This document shows, piece by piece, positions 42,084 to 52,297 of a DNA stretch of 64,000 bases (positions within the stretch are counted from its first letter, which is position 1; every line of letters begins with the position of its first letter). Origin of the DNA: Aradus depressus (lineage: Eukaryota; Arthropoda; Insecta; Hemiptera; Aradidae); contig OY759217.1 in the NCBI GenBank assembly GCA_963662175.1, positions 15,440,562 to 15,504,561 of the forward strand, written 5' to 3'. Under the pieces are notes generated by a model that was not told the origin of the DNA, made no database searches, and saw only the letters and a list, made by a program, of their open reading frames with translations. A program made the translations under genes and the position numbers.

Positions 42084-42386
42084 ATTTTTTATTTTATATT
42101 TATTATTATCTTGTAAATATCTGTTTATTGGAATGTATAGAGTAACAAAAACAAGGGATTCCCCGAAATTACCGAAAAATCCCCCTCCATAACTGTACCT
42201 TCTACCCTGTCAACCAATTCTGTCAATTTGTAAGTGACTCTTGATAATGCCTTAACACGGCGAAACTAGTTCAGTATTTGAGAATATATAGTGAAGTTTG
42301 ACAAAGAAATTGTGTATTTTAATTATCTATTACCTAGAATGGAGCTTCACAAAGTAAATCTGGAAACCATAAATTACTTACAAAGT

Positions 42387-42796
42387 CGTGCAAAACAGAA
42401 AACCTATACTTCAATAAACCAACCAGGCAAGGTTTAGAGAAAATTCACATTTATCTCGGAAAAAAATTGAACGTCATTTTTCCGCAAAAAAAAACAAAAA
42501 TACAAAAGAAACCTTTCTCCCGAGAAGGCAACAAGAATATAGTGATAAAATAGTGAAAGGTTGCAGATAACAGACTAGCTGACCACCCTGGACAATTTGA
42601 ACAAAATTCACTTCTCGACTTTTCGAAAGGCAGACAAGCATGGGCACTTGGTTTTTGTTTTGTTTATCTACATACTTTCTCTTGTCATCTTACTTTCTAA
42701 AAAAGAACATTATTTTGCAATTAGAGCAAAAAGCTCAGAAATTTTCTCAGGTATTTTTGAAAGAAAGACGGCCCAGAAAAGGCAGCCAAACTGTGA
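42387..42796. other. no gene recognised
   Basis: A 69-codon frame at 42597-42806 has no recognisable domain. Confidence 0.4.
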
Positions 42797-43130
42797 AACA
42801 CAATAAGCGTCTATAATATGAAAGTTGTATCTATTATCATTAAACACAATAAGCACCAATAATATAAGAAATATATCTATTATCTCTAAACACAATGAGC
42901 CCCGATAATGAGAAAGATATTGAGATATATCTATTATCTCTAAACACAGTAAGGATATAATATGAGTAATATAACTATCTATTATCTCTAAACACTGTAA
43001 GGATATAATATGAGTAATATAACTATCTATTATCTCTAAACACAGTAAGGATCTATATGAGTAATATACCTATCTATTATCTCTTAACACATTAAGAATC
43101 TTATAATATGAGAAATATATCTCTAAACGT
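42797..43130 (+). repeat. irregular ~56-bp tandem array
   Basis: Six degenerate units built on CTAAACACAGTAAGGATATA, ATATGAGTAATATAACT and ATCTATTATCTCTAAACACA. The central two units are almost identical; the outer ones drift. Confidence 0.85.
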
Positions 43131-43206
43131 TTCACCCATTCGGCATTTTCAAAACTATAAACAAAATGTATTGTGTTATATATAACTAGCCACAGTATAT
43201 TTACAC

Positions 43207-43211
43207 ATATC

Positions 43212-43258
<47 letters not shown>
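43207..43258. repeat. TA microsatellite
   Basis: About 22 TA dinucleotides, bounded by GATGTA and CATATA. Confidence 0.92.
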
Positions 43259-43259
<1 letters not shown>

Positions 43260-43394
43260 TAATTAATAGTTAATTTTATCTGTCTAAGTACTTGTATCAT
43301 AGGTCAGTCATAAATATCCAATATTACATTTATACAATTTAATTACCTAGTTAGTTACAACTGGCCTCAAATCAAGGAGATCCTTCCTCCACCA

Positions 43395-43690
43395 TAGTAA
43401 TTTATTTATTTATTTTAAACTTTATTCTCAATTTTAATTATGTACCTATTTATCAAAGTGAAATTTTTATTTATTTCATTAATCAAAATGACATTTTTTA
43501 TTTCTTTCATTTTATTTTATTTATTAGTCTTGTGCTTGATGTTATATATTGGAATTGTAATGATCACTGACTCCATTGTAAAGGGTTTCCTTTAAATCAA
43601 TTTAAAAAATATATATGTAATATATAATGTGTATATGTAATTATGTAATATATAATGTGTATATGTAATTATGTCATATATAATGTATAT
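43395..43690 (+). mobile_element. LINE 3' UTR, second copy
   Basis: TTATTGGAATTGTAATGATC... GATCACTGACTCCATTGTAA and GGGTTTCCTTTAAATCAATT match the 3' end of the LINE at 14821-15043 (opposite strand there). A tail of about 36-bp TATGTAATATATAATGTGTA units follows to 43690. Confidence 0.6.
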
Positions 43691-43831
43691 AATATTTTTT
43701 GTATTTCAGTGGTAGGGTGTATGAGGAGCCCCGCCCATCCGGACAGACACACTTGTCTCTGTGTGACACACCACCAGGAAAGTGGCCGCACCTCTGTTAC
43801 TCATCAGGAAGCCACTCTTGGAGAGCCCACT

Positions 43832-44155
43832 AGCTGCTGGATGCTGCAACCCCATCTTGGATATACTTCCTCTCTCTTGCTGCTGGATGCTGTAACCCAT
43901 CTTGGATACACTTCCTCTTTCTTGCTGCTGGATACTGTAACCCCATCTTGGATACACTTCCTCTTTCTTGCTGAAGGGTGCTGTAACCCATCTTGGATAC
44001 ACTTCCTCTCTCTTGCTGAAGGATGCTGTAACCCCATCTTGGATACACTTCCTCTTTCTTGCTGCTGGATGCTCTAACCCATCTTGGATACACTTCCTCT
44101 TTCTTGCTGCTGGATGCTGTAACCCATCTTGGATACACTCTCTCTTGCCTTGATG
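43832..44155 (+). repeat. 46-bp minisatellite, seven units
   Basis: Units read CTTGCTGCTGGATGCTGTAA, CCCATCTTGGATACACTTCC, TCTTT. Alternating 45/46/47-bp units keep frames open on both strands (for example KRKCIQDG repeats on the minus strand), but this reflects repeat structure, not a proven protein. Confidence 0.92.
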
Positions 44156-44286
44156 TAGTGCCAGCAGTTTGACATTAGGTACTCCATTTCCCATCCCCTG
44201 CCTTCCTCCTCCGTGACATTCTGGGTCTTCCCCTGTGGTTTTCATTCGAACGCCTCCTTAGTTACATTTCCTTCCTATTCACTTCT

Positions 44287-44612
44287 AGTTAGTTATAATG
44301 ATTCATGCCCGGGCTTTAACATTATGCATACTACCAGAGCTCTCTTTCGTCGCTCTGATGTACATGAGCCCAACTCTACTATGGGAGTCCTAAATTTTGC
44401 CCACTATAAATTTTTTTTCACCTATGGTAGGGGGCATTACCGAGTACCTGAAATCGTAGAGGCTTGGGCCCATCGCTTAACCTCCCATCTGAAGGATGAC
44501 GTGCTCAAGGTTTTTTCTTCTCCCAGATAAAAAACCTAAGAGCCTCGAACCCGCGATCTTGAGCTCAGTAGGCTAGCACTAGGCTACCTCTTGAGCTACG
44601 GGCGCCCTCAAA
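44287..44612 (-). mobile_element. SINE-A with 12-bp TSD
   Basis: Tail ATAACTAACTAG (minus), diverged body and a head carrying a small duplication near the A box (CTACCTCTTGAGCTACGGGC on the plus strand). CTATTCACTTCT at 44275-44286 and 44613-44624. Confidence 0.87.
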
Positions 44613-44670
44613 CTATTCACTTCTCCTCTTACTAAATTGCATGCCGATACATTCAAGTAATTTTAATTCT

Positions 44671-44745
44671 AGACAAAAAAAACAAGTGTCTGGTTTATTC
44701 GCTGATTTAACTAAAGTCTTCGATCTGGTAAATCACGCTGCGATC
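44671..44745 (+). pseudogene. LINE RT motif scrap
   Basis: The frame SGLFADLTKVFDLVNHAAI matches the F-x-D-L-x-K-A-F-D-x-V-x-H catalytic block of jockey/CR1-type reverse transcriptases, with Ala and Val at usually conserved Leu and Ala positions. Only this block is left. Confidence 0.6.
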
Positions 44746-45423
44746 AACTGTGACCCTGCTCTGGTTTGCTTTGTCGCTACCAAGTTGATGCGACTTAAAC
44801 ACTCAACAACTTCTTTAGTTGACAGTAGTGTGTTGTGTGTTGTAATTTGACAACGGATACAGTTCAGTAACAATGGACTATTGTACATTAGATAGACTTA
44901 TAGACAGCAGTACCTGGCCAGCCAAGAACCTTATCGTATTCCCACGGACTCATACCAACCTTCCCTATCTATCGTAGTTACTTCGTTCCTATTGTAATAT
45001 TATCTGACTCATTGTTTTGATATTTCCATTTATAATCTTCATTGACTTGTCAATAACTGTTACTTATTATAAAAACAGCTAAAATATAAAAGTTCTCATA
45101 AAAACAGCTGTTAAGACATTAATAATTAGTGAATATAAATATACAAGGATGGATCATTCGCTTTTGTTTAAAATGAATGGAGAACAACCAACGATCAAAC
45201 CAGATGCCGGCGATCAGCTGTTTTATGTAGACAAGCACAGTCTAAGGAGAGTGGTGTTAAGGTTAAGACAGTATGAGTGAGGGAGATTACCAAAATGCTC
45301 TCATTCAAATAGAAACAGAAAAAAGACTGATGTAGTTTTAGAAAATTAAGAATTTTTGTAAATAATTTATTTTTTTTTTATTGTCCAAATTTTTTATATC
45401 CCAATATATTGGTTCGTTTGTTT
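44746..45423. other. no gene recognised
   Basis: AT-rich sequence with AAAACAGCT duplicated near 45073 and 45102. No coding signal. Confidence 0.4.
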
Positions 45424-45828
45424 TTTGTGACTCATGCCCGTGCTTTAACTACGACAACTTCTAAGTTGAGAAATACGGACATATTGTGGAAAATTGTAAT
45501 AAATAAATAAAACAAAATTTATAAATAAAACAGAAAAGTTATACAAAGACTACCGGTTTTTGCATTACACCATCGTCAGATTTAGATATAAATATATTAA
45601 GAAAAGTTAGCTGAGTATGAACCGTACATATAGGAACCACATGTAGGCAAGGGAGGAGTTGGTATTTCAACTAGGAAATCCCCGTGTCTTACAGTTATGT
45701 ATTTGTCCCACATTATCGACCATAGCCACACTTTTGTCCCAATTGAAGGAATCAAATACCCCAATTTTCGCTCAAAAAGCAGGTAATTTTATAGTTTCAA
45801 CAACTGGAAATAAATAAAGCCACTAAAT

Positions 45829-46171
45829 GAGGGCGCCGGTAGCTTAGTGGTATGCGTGCTTGCCTTCTGAGCTCAAGAACGTGGTTTCGAAACCCGACTG
45901 AGGCCCTTACTTTATTTTATCTGGGAGGTAAAATAAACTTAAGCATGCCGTCTTTCGGATGGGAAGTTAAGCGATGGTCTCGAGCCTATACGATGTTAGG
46001 TACTCGTTAAAGACCCCTGCCCTAGGTGAATAAAAATTTAGGATAGGCAAAATTTAGGACTCCCACAGTAGAGTCGCGCTCATGTCCACCAGAGTGACGG
46101 AAGAACGCTCTGGTAGTAGGCGATATGACCTCATAGTTAAAGCCCGGCATGAGTCATAATCTAACCTAACC
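45829..46171 (+). mobile_element. SINE-A, complete copy with 13-bp TSD
   Basis: Head GAGGGCGCCGGTAGCTTAGT, B-box variant GGTTTCGAAACC, tail AATCTAACCTAACC. TAAAGCCACTAAA at 45815-45827 and 46172-46184. It sits in the loop of the 45.5-47.1-kb fold-back and is therefore younger. Confidence 0.92.
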
Positions 46172-46264
46172 TAAAGCCACTAAAAATAATATTTGTATGA
46201 ATGACCAAATTTATTTCAACTACATCCCTTTGTTAACCTTAGATCCAGTTTTGTTTCCCTTTAT

Positions 46265-46624
46265 GTATTTAGTGGCTAATAGTGTTCCAGATATCATTTA
46301 TCGTAGTCAATATTTAGTGGCTAATTGTGGTCCATATATAGTTTATCGTAGTCAATATTTAGTGGCTAATTGTGGTCCATATATAGTTTATCGTAGTCAA
46401 TATTTAGTGGCTAATTGTGGTCCATATATAGTTTATCGTAGTCAATATTTAGTGGCTAATTGTGGTCCATATATAGTTTATCATAGTCAATATTTAGTGG
46501 CTAATTGTGGTCCATATATAATTTATCGTAGTCAATATTTAGTGGCTAATTGTGGTCCATATATAATTTATCGTAGTCAATATTTAGTGGCTAATAGTGT
46601 TCCAGATATCATTTATCGTAGACA
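46265..46624 (+). repeat. 45-bp minisatellite, eight units
   Basis: Units TATTTAGTGGCTAATTGTGG, TCCATATATAGTTTATCGTA, GTCAA start every 45 bp from 46265. Because 45 is divisible by three, an ORF (46197-46706) reads SQYLVANCGPYIVYR over and over. Outer units share AGTGTTCCAGATATCA, inner ones TTGTGGTCCATATATA: expansion from the middle. Confidence 0.94.
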
Positions 46625-47089
46625 TTATTTATTATTACTATTTGATATTTTTATTTTGTTATATAATGACAATTTATATCTTCATTGGTATTCTTTTAAT
46701 TTTTAATGATTGAAAAAGCTTCTAATTTTATTAATATGTTCATGTCATCAGTAATCTTTTGTTAAATAGGTAAGTACATAAACATTATTTCAAGCACATA
46801 ATTTGTTTATCTTGTTAGAATTGAATAATTTTTATCTTTAATTTTAGTTTTATCATTATTATTGGAAGTAAATATTTCAGAACAAACAAATATCTAACTA
46901 TAAGCCATGGGGATTTGCTAGTTGAAATTGCAAAGGCTCCCTTGCCTACACCTGATGTCCCTATATGTACGGTTCGCACTCAGGAAACATGTTTAGTATA
47001 TCCAGAACTAAGTCTGAGGATGGTGTAACCCCGAAAGCTGATAGTTTTTTTATTTCAAAAAAATTTTGTTTTATTTACTTTAACTATGA

Positions 47090-47499
47090 GCAGTGCCATA
47101 TTTACCGTGATAGAAATTCCTAGGCATTATTTGATGGGGACCTAATTAAGAGGAGACATTTTTCAGAAAAGGAACAAAAATAAACAGAAACTGAAGTAGA
47201 CCCCAATATTTGTTATAATAAATAATAATAATATTATAAAAGTATAAATAATATAGGCCGAATTTAACAAATATAGGCGAAATACATTTTGAATGATCTT
47301 TTTTTTCGAAACTTTTTAATGTCACTGACTGCAGCTAGCAGGCCCTACCCATGAATCTTCTCGATTTGAAAAAAAAAAAAAAAAAAGTCTTCTGAATCCG
47401 CATATAAATTTTTATATTGATGTTTTCATTCCGTCAAGGGTTCATGATCGCAGACGGATTTTGTTTTTTTTGAAACGAAATATCTTCACTTCCTCAATA
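47090..47499. other. no gene recognised
   Basis: A17 run near 47370; a DR1-like scrap (CTTCTGAATCCGCATATAAA) follows. Confidence 0.4.
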
Positions 47500-47514
47500 C
47501 TATAGCTAGAAAAG

Positions 47515-47858
47515 AGGGCGCCGGTAGCTCAGTGGTAGGCGTGCTTGTCTTCTGAGCTCAAGATCGTGGGTACGAAACCAGACCGAGGCCCTTAGTTTAT
47601 TTTATCTGGGAGGTAAAATAAAGTTAAGCACGCCGTCCTTCGAATGGGATGCTAAGCGATGGTCCCTAGCCTGTACGATATCAGGTACTCGTTAAAGACC
47701 CCTGCCCTAGGTGAATAAAAATTTAGGGTAGGCAAAGTTTAGGACTCCCACAGTAGAGTCGGGCTCATGTCCACCAGAGTGACGAAAGAGAGCTCTGGTA
47801 GTAGGCGATATGACCTCGTAGTTAAAGCCCGGGCATGAGTCATAAAACCTAACCTAAC
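47515..47858 (+). mobile_element. SINE-A, complete copy with 15-bp TSD
   Basis: CTATAGCTAGAAAAG occurs at 47500-47514 and 47859-47873 (one base may belong to the SINE head). Tail AAACCTAACCTAACCTA. The B box has one change (GGGTACGAAACC). Confidence 0.93.
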
Positions 47859-47873
47859 CTATAGCTAGAAAAG

Positions 47874-48328
47874 TGAAATGATGCATCGATGATGTAGAGC
47901 TATCTGCTATCTAGCAGTTGAAAGAGTTGATAATAGAAATTGCTTTAAATGTTGACATCTATTTTTTATCTCTCTAGTACAGGAAACATACTTGTTTGTC
48001 ACACGATAGCATAATTAAATTGTTTCGTCAATTTGTGAAATCAATTTTAGAAAATGGGAGTCACAGTGGCCCTACGAGGAAACACAATGACGAACTAGTT
48101 GCAACTAATGGTGCACAAAATGTGGAAATCGCTCCGAATGGGAATATTTTGCATTCAAAAATAGGTTACGATATCGATAAGCGATAAAACTACACGATAT
48201 ATTGATTTTTTAAAGAAATTAATTACCTACCTATATATTTTATGGAGTAAATAAAATTCAATGTAAAAGTAAAAATACAATACTATTTTATTTGTTATAT
48301 GAATACAGTGTTTTATATATAAAAATTA
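47874..48328. other. no firm gene; possible transposase-like HTH scrap
   Basis: The frame from 47996 contains IIKLFRQFVKSILENGSHSG followed by PTRKHNDE, vaguely like the helix-turn-helix of mariner-type proteins (F-x-x-T/N-G-S-x-x-x-x-P-x-x-G-R). Too short and diverged to call. Confidence 0.2.
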
Positions 48329-48515
48329 GAGGGCACCGGTAGCTCAGTGGTATGCGTGCTTGCCTTCTGGCCCTTAGTTTATTTTAAGTGAGGTAAAATA
48401 AACTTGAGCACGCCGTCCTTCGGATGGGACGTTAAGCGATGGTTCCGAGCCTGTACGATGTCAGGTACTCGTTAAAGACCCCTGCCCTGGGCATGAGTCA
48501 TAATAACTAACACCA
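48329..48515 (+). mobile_element. SINE-A with internal deletions
   Basis: Head and A box intact (GGCACCGGTAGCTCAGTGGT), but the B box is deleted (TTGCCTTCTGGCCCTTAGTT) and a second deletion joins CCCCTGCCCTGGGCATGAG. It could no longer use a type 2 Pol III promoter. Confidence 0.87.
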
Positions 48516-48634
48516 ACGATATATCTTTTGATTTGACTTCAGCCTCTTCCGATAGCTCTAACTTGTCTATATTTACTGTCATGGGATGCCTATTGTGGCG
48601 CAGTATATCAATGTTTAAGCAAAATATCGAATTT

Positions 48635-49040
48635 CCCCAGCTATACGAAGTAAACTTAAAAATTTCAGCGATATCGGCTCGGCTGAAAACAGGGGGTTCG
48701 GGGGAGGAAGCTCAATTCAAAAACTCTAATAACTGCCGATGTTATGAATTTATTGACATAGAATTTCATATGTTAATTAAAACCCCCATAAGGATGGCAT
48801 CAATTAAGTTTCAGCGAAATCGGTCGAAGGGAAGGAGGGACCAGAGAAGAGGGGCTTGACTTCCAAAGTAAGTTCCGCTCTAATAACTCCATCATAATGA
48901 ATGTTTCGACACAAAATTTAGTATGATTCACAAGCCACTAGGTAAGTATTGAGTTACTATAAAATATTGTGTTTTAAAGAAGGGAGAGTGAAATGTTATT
49001 ATTTATTGATTAATTCTTGCTGGGGAAGTACATATCCAAT
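48635..49040 (-). repeat. DR1 copy
   Basis: CAGCGATATCGGCTCGGCTG, AACTGCCGATGTTATGAATT, TTTCAGCGAAATCGGTCGAA, GGGAGAGTGAAATG and GCTGGGGAAGTACATATCC. Confidence 0.78.
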
Positions 49041-50034
49041 GATGACTCTTCTATCTTAGACCACGGGTGAGAGAACATCCTGACTTTAATGTCCAAGAAA
49101 TATTTGTCTACCTCGCTGAGTCAATGGGAAGAGAGCCGCAGGATGTACAATTGTACATAGCTGGCCACACTCAAATATCCGGTGGTGGTGGAGAGGGAAG
49201 TGTGGGTGGAGAGAGGGGAGGTTGGCAGGGGTGGGGGGTAAGAATGGCAATGAGCCGGTAGTTCGGTCTGTCATGGCGGATAGCAAGGGTCTCTAGTGTG
49301 TCGTGTGGCTGTGTCTTACTCCCCTCAACAGGACTTTCATAGTCCTCCACCGTACCATAGTTTACATTAATTATTTCATGATTAGTTGACATTATTTATT
49401 GTGTTAACAGAAAAATAACGTCCTCAACAATTGATATTCATACATTCCCTTCTGGAAAATTTATTATTCAAGTAAGTACAATTTGCCAATCATATCTTAA
49501 TCCATATTACCAATAGTTTATAATAATAAACATCCCATTAGGACTTATATCCTTTCAAGCATTCTCTTTATTTCCTTCCAAACCAGCCCTTACAATTAAA
49601 TGTTTTCGTAATTTGATTAAAATACGTAGATTTTGTTAAATATATTCATATATACCGGTATTTCCGGATTAGAAGCTGTTACTAAGGTCATTTTGATGAT
49701 CTTTTGTACCCATATTTGTTCAAGAGTTCCTCGGCTCGTCTAATCAATATCCCGACGCAGTCGCCTTTCATACATCCGGATTCTAGAATATCCTTCGGTT
49801 TTGTCACTTAAAAATTAATGTTCACTTTACATGCCAATTGTCAATTCCTCCGTCATTCGTTCAAGATAATTAAATATTTCTTCTATGGATTCATTGTTAT
49901 TTTTGCTCTCATGAAGAGTAAGAAAAAATTATGAATACCAATTTGCATTCATCTCATATTGTCAAATGTCTCGCATGCGTTTTTCCCCCAAAAAATTAGT
50001 GTGTAGTTCTAATATTCTTTGTTGTTATTTTCAG
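49041..50034. other. upstream region of tribbles, no exon proven
   Basis: A frame at about 49047-49260 reads REHPDFNVQEIFVYLAESMG, plausible as protein, then degenerates into Gly-rich sequence. 49180-49250 is G-rich. The last 16 bases (TTGTTGTTATTTTCAG, 50019-50034) look like a splice acceptor for the tribbles 5' UTR exon. Confidence 0.35.
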
Positions 50035-50207
50035 GCAGAATCAGGTTGGAATTAGTGATAACAAGCATTTCGTTTCTTGGAGGAATAACAAGTACACTGT
50101 GCAGTGATCATTCGGTTTTTTAAATTATTATTTTGTCTTTGTGAAAAGTGTTTCAAGTTTTAAGTGATTAGGATTTTTCCTTTCCCCCCTTAAAAATTTT
50201 ATAAGTG
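50035..50207 (+). other. trbl: tribbles 5' UTR (predicted)
   Basis: 173 nt between the acceptor-like TTTTCAG and the start codon contain no ATG, which fits a leader. If the acceptor is used, an upstream non-coding exon must exist; otherwise transcription starts inside this region. Confidence 0.45.
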
Positions 50208-50492
50208 ATGCAAGTGGAAAGGCGGAACAACGAAGAGGAAGTGGTGAACCGGACTCAAGAGGATGTGGGCCTCAAGAAGGTCAACGATCGAGGCGAACCG
50301 GAGGAGGAATCCGCGAGATGCGGTGCGAATCCTGCAGCCAACAGCAGCCAGCAAACGGTAGCCACCTCGGAGGAGACAAAACCTTCCCGAGTGTTCATGC
50401 TGGCCGGGAAATACATCCTGTTTGATCCTCCTGAAGGTTGTTCTCTCCACGGCTGCACCGATCTGAGGACAGGGCAGCAGTTAGTCTGTCGG
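50208..50492 (+). CDS. trbl: tribbles pseudokinase, first coding exon
   Basis: Tribbles proteins are kinase-like adaptors that bring substrates to COP1-type E3 ligases and modulate Akt and MAPK signalling; Drosophila Tribbles promotes degradation of String/Cdc25 and Slbo. This exon gives 95 residues from ATG 50208 (purine at -3). Residues 1-60 are a hydrophilic, Glu/Asn/Ser-rich N-terminal tail. From about 66, AGKYILFDPPEGCSLHGCTD then LRTGQQLVCR matches the first strands of the Trib pseudokinase (human TRIB2 has the pattern GKYLLLEPLEG...HSGEELVCKV), lacking a canonical Gly-rich loop as the family does. The exon ends in phase 0 at CGG|GTAAGT (donor 50493). No downstream exon was found before 64000, so the intron is over 13 kb. 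GC content is higher than in the flanks. A readthrough stop follows 18 bases later. Confidence 0.8.
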
Positions 50493-50744
50493 GTAAGTTA
50501 TTTCAAATAATACGTTAAAATAATTGAACAACTGAAATAATGGGTGTCTTTGTCAGTAAACTGTCTGCAAACTCCAGTTTCCTGCTTTAAGGAGTTCTCT
50601 TTACGTATTCAGCTAACGTCAGTTGGCGTAAATCGATTCGTCACCAGTTATTACCGCTCGACTCACTACCAGACAGACTGTTCGATAGATGTCTTCCTGA
50701 AGGAGGTCTATCAAACATTATCTTTACTTCTACAGCTATAAGAA

Positions 50745-50960
50745 GCTATGTAATTGGTCAGAAATTGGAAGTCGAGTTTTCCACGAAATTTCATGTTTTC
50801 CGCCCCCCCCCCCCCCCCCCAAAAAAAAAGTATAACTTCCGATTAAATAAATATATCGACACGAAATTTGGACTGAAGGGAAAGGATGGGGGATGAGATG
50901 ATTTCAAAAACCCTAATAACTGTTGAGTAAGTCACCCATTGATTTTCAACCAAATAGATA
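50745..50960 (-). repeat. DR1 copy with C-run
   Basis: ATGTAATTGGTCAGAAATTG, CACGAAATTTCATGTTTTCC, C16 at 50804-50820 and A-run, then ATAAATATATCGACACGAAA. The first repeat inside the tribbles intron. Confidence 0.72.
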
Positions 50961-51679
50961 GATTGATCTCAGAGGGAGGCGACAACATAGTTACCGGCGT
51001 CTTTCTTGAGTAAATATCGTATCAATGAACAACCGGTGACATTCATCTTACGAGACCAAACTCATCTGTCACGGTATGTATGCTTCCACCCAAGTAAGCC
51101 CCCTGCCAACCATTTAGCGATTTGTTTAGTAAAAGAACTGTCTTTTAGTTTTTGTCAACTCTCAAAACTTGATAAAAACATTGATCAAACATTTAATGAA
51201 GAATATTTTTGTTAATACACATTTTTTTTTTTTTTTTCGGTAGGACTGTGTTTACATAAAACAGGCAAAATTTCGAAAAGGAAGGAATGTTACACTAAAT
51301 TATTGTCAATTTTCTCTGAAATTGGCCCTGACTTAAAGAATAACCATTTGCAAAATTTAACGAAAAATGGTTTTACAATGGCATGAAAACGATAAAATAC
51401 GTTCTGTCCTTGAATTTAAGGGGCTATGAATTTTTTTTTCAGTAAAAGAGAGGGCATTAAACCATTTCCGGACCAAATACACACAAACATGGCCCATGTC
51501 TGTCACTAAACTTAACGAATTGGTGTATGAGCAAGGCCATAGCCAGAAGTTTTTCCTCGGGGTGCCGGAAACAAGAGCTACCAGTATTGTAGAGCAGTTT
51601 ACATATTATACAGCTTGATGTATAAGTAGATTTTTAATATAATATTAACTAAGGTTTTCTCTTCAAAAAGATTGTCAGT
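50961..51679. other. intronic, no gene recognised
   Basis: T18 run at 51220; otherwise mixed AT-rich DNA. Confidence 0.4.
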
Positions 51680-51840
51680 GAATCACCGACAATGTATTTC
51701 CCCAGTACAAATTAATCAACTAAAATTTCGTTCTTCCGTTTGGTTAATATTCAACAGTTGACCTACACAGGAACATCTGATTCCTCGTATTAAATAAATT
51801 CCAATGAAAACCCAACAACCGATTACATAACTTCTCCATA
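51680..51840 (+). repeat. DR1, internally deleted
   Basis: Left end TCACCGACAATGTATTTCCC joins directly to the right end ACCGATTACATAACTTCTCC through TGAAAACCCAACAA. Confidence 0.7.
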
Positions 51841-52075
51841 CTACATCTTAGTGCAAAAAACCACTTACTCAAAACCAGCCATTTTGCAAAAATAGTCCTT
51901 CTTGGATATGTCTCAAGGCTAGATCCTCACATTATTTTGTCAGATATTAAATCTGGCCTAATAATTATTATTATTATTGTTTGAATAGTCAGGAATGGAG
52001 GGGAGATGGATATGAAATCAAATTTCGACACAGATATGATAATATTACGAGAGAAGTGGTTGATGCGTTGTAGTT

Positions 52076-52297
52076 AGTTATTGTGACTCATGCCCGGGCT
52101 TTAACTACGAGTTCATACATACGAGCCCGATTAAATTGTCTATTTGCTTAACCTACATTCTTATTCACCTAGGCTAGAGGTCTTGAGTATCTGACATCGT
52201 AGACTCGAGAGTATCGCTTAACGTCCCATTCGAAAGATGGCGTGTTCAAAGTGCTCTTTACCTCCCAGATAGAACACCTAAGGGCCTCGGCCATTAT
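52076..52297 (-). mobile_element. SINE-A, diverged and head-less
   Basis: Plus-strand view begins GACTCATGCCCGGGCTTTAA and ends AACACCTAAGGGCCTCGGCC; the tRNA-like head is absent. Confidence 0.78.

Larger units (their letters stand above)
41348..42371 (+). mobile_element. large fold-back retroelement with nested SINE
   Basis: Arms of about 240 nt (41348-41588 against 42085-42325) meet around a SINE-A and a TA microsatellite. CTTGATA, ATGCCTTAACACGGC, GAAACTAGTT on the plus strand (42240-42265), mirrored at 41424-41398, is a hammerhead-like core. The one-sided tail GGAGCTTCACAAAGTAAATC, TGGAAACCATA ends the element. AATTACTTACAAAGT occurs at 41333-41347 and 42372-42386, a perfect 15-bp TSD. 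Same family as 9196-9348. Confidence 0.82.
45455..47077 (+). mobile_element. 1.6-kb fold-back with nested SINE and minisatellite
   Basis: Left arm about 45500-45705, right arm about 46900-47075, roughly 75-80% complementary (GTACATATAGGAACCACATG against TGATGTCCCTATATGTACGG; TGTAGGCAAGGGAGGAG against GCTCCCTTGCCTACA). CTGAGGA, TGGTGTAACCCC, GAAA at 47014-47036 is hammerhead-like; the mirrored copy (45579-45556) has lost the GAAA. CTTTAACTACGA (45443-45454, in a SINE-A tail relic at 45424) and CTTTAACTATGA (47078-47089) may be the TSD. Confidence 0.7.

Noticed and set aside
43706..44245. 179-codon minus ORF with KRKCIQDG repeats
   Set aside because: Product of the 46-bp minisatellite; several overlapping frames on both strands are equally open.
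43832..46624. CRISPR-like arrays
   Set aside because: Repeats are directly tandem without unique spacers, in an animal genome.
49047..49260. Upstream exon before tribbles (REHPDFNVQEIFVYLAES)
   Set aside because: Looks protein-like but unrecognised, and runs into Gly-rich low-complexity sequence; evidence too thin for a gene call.
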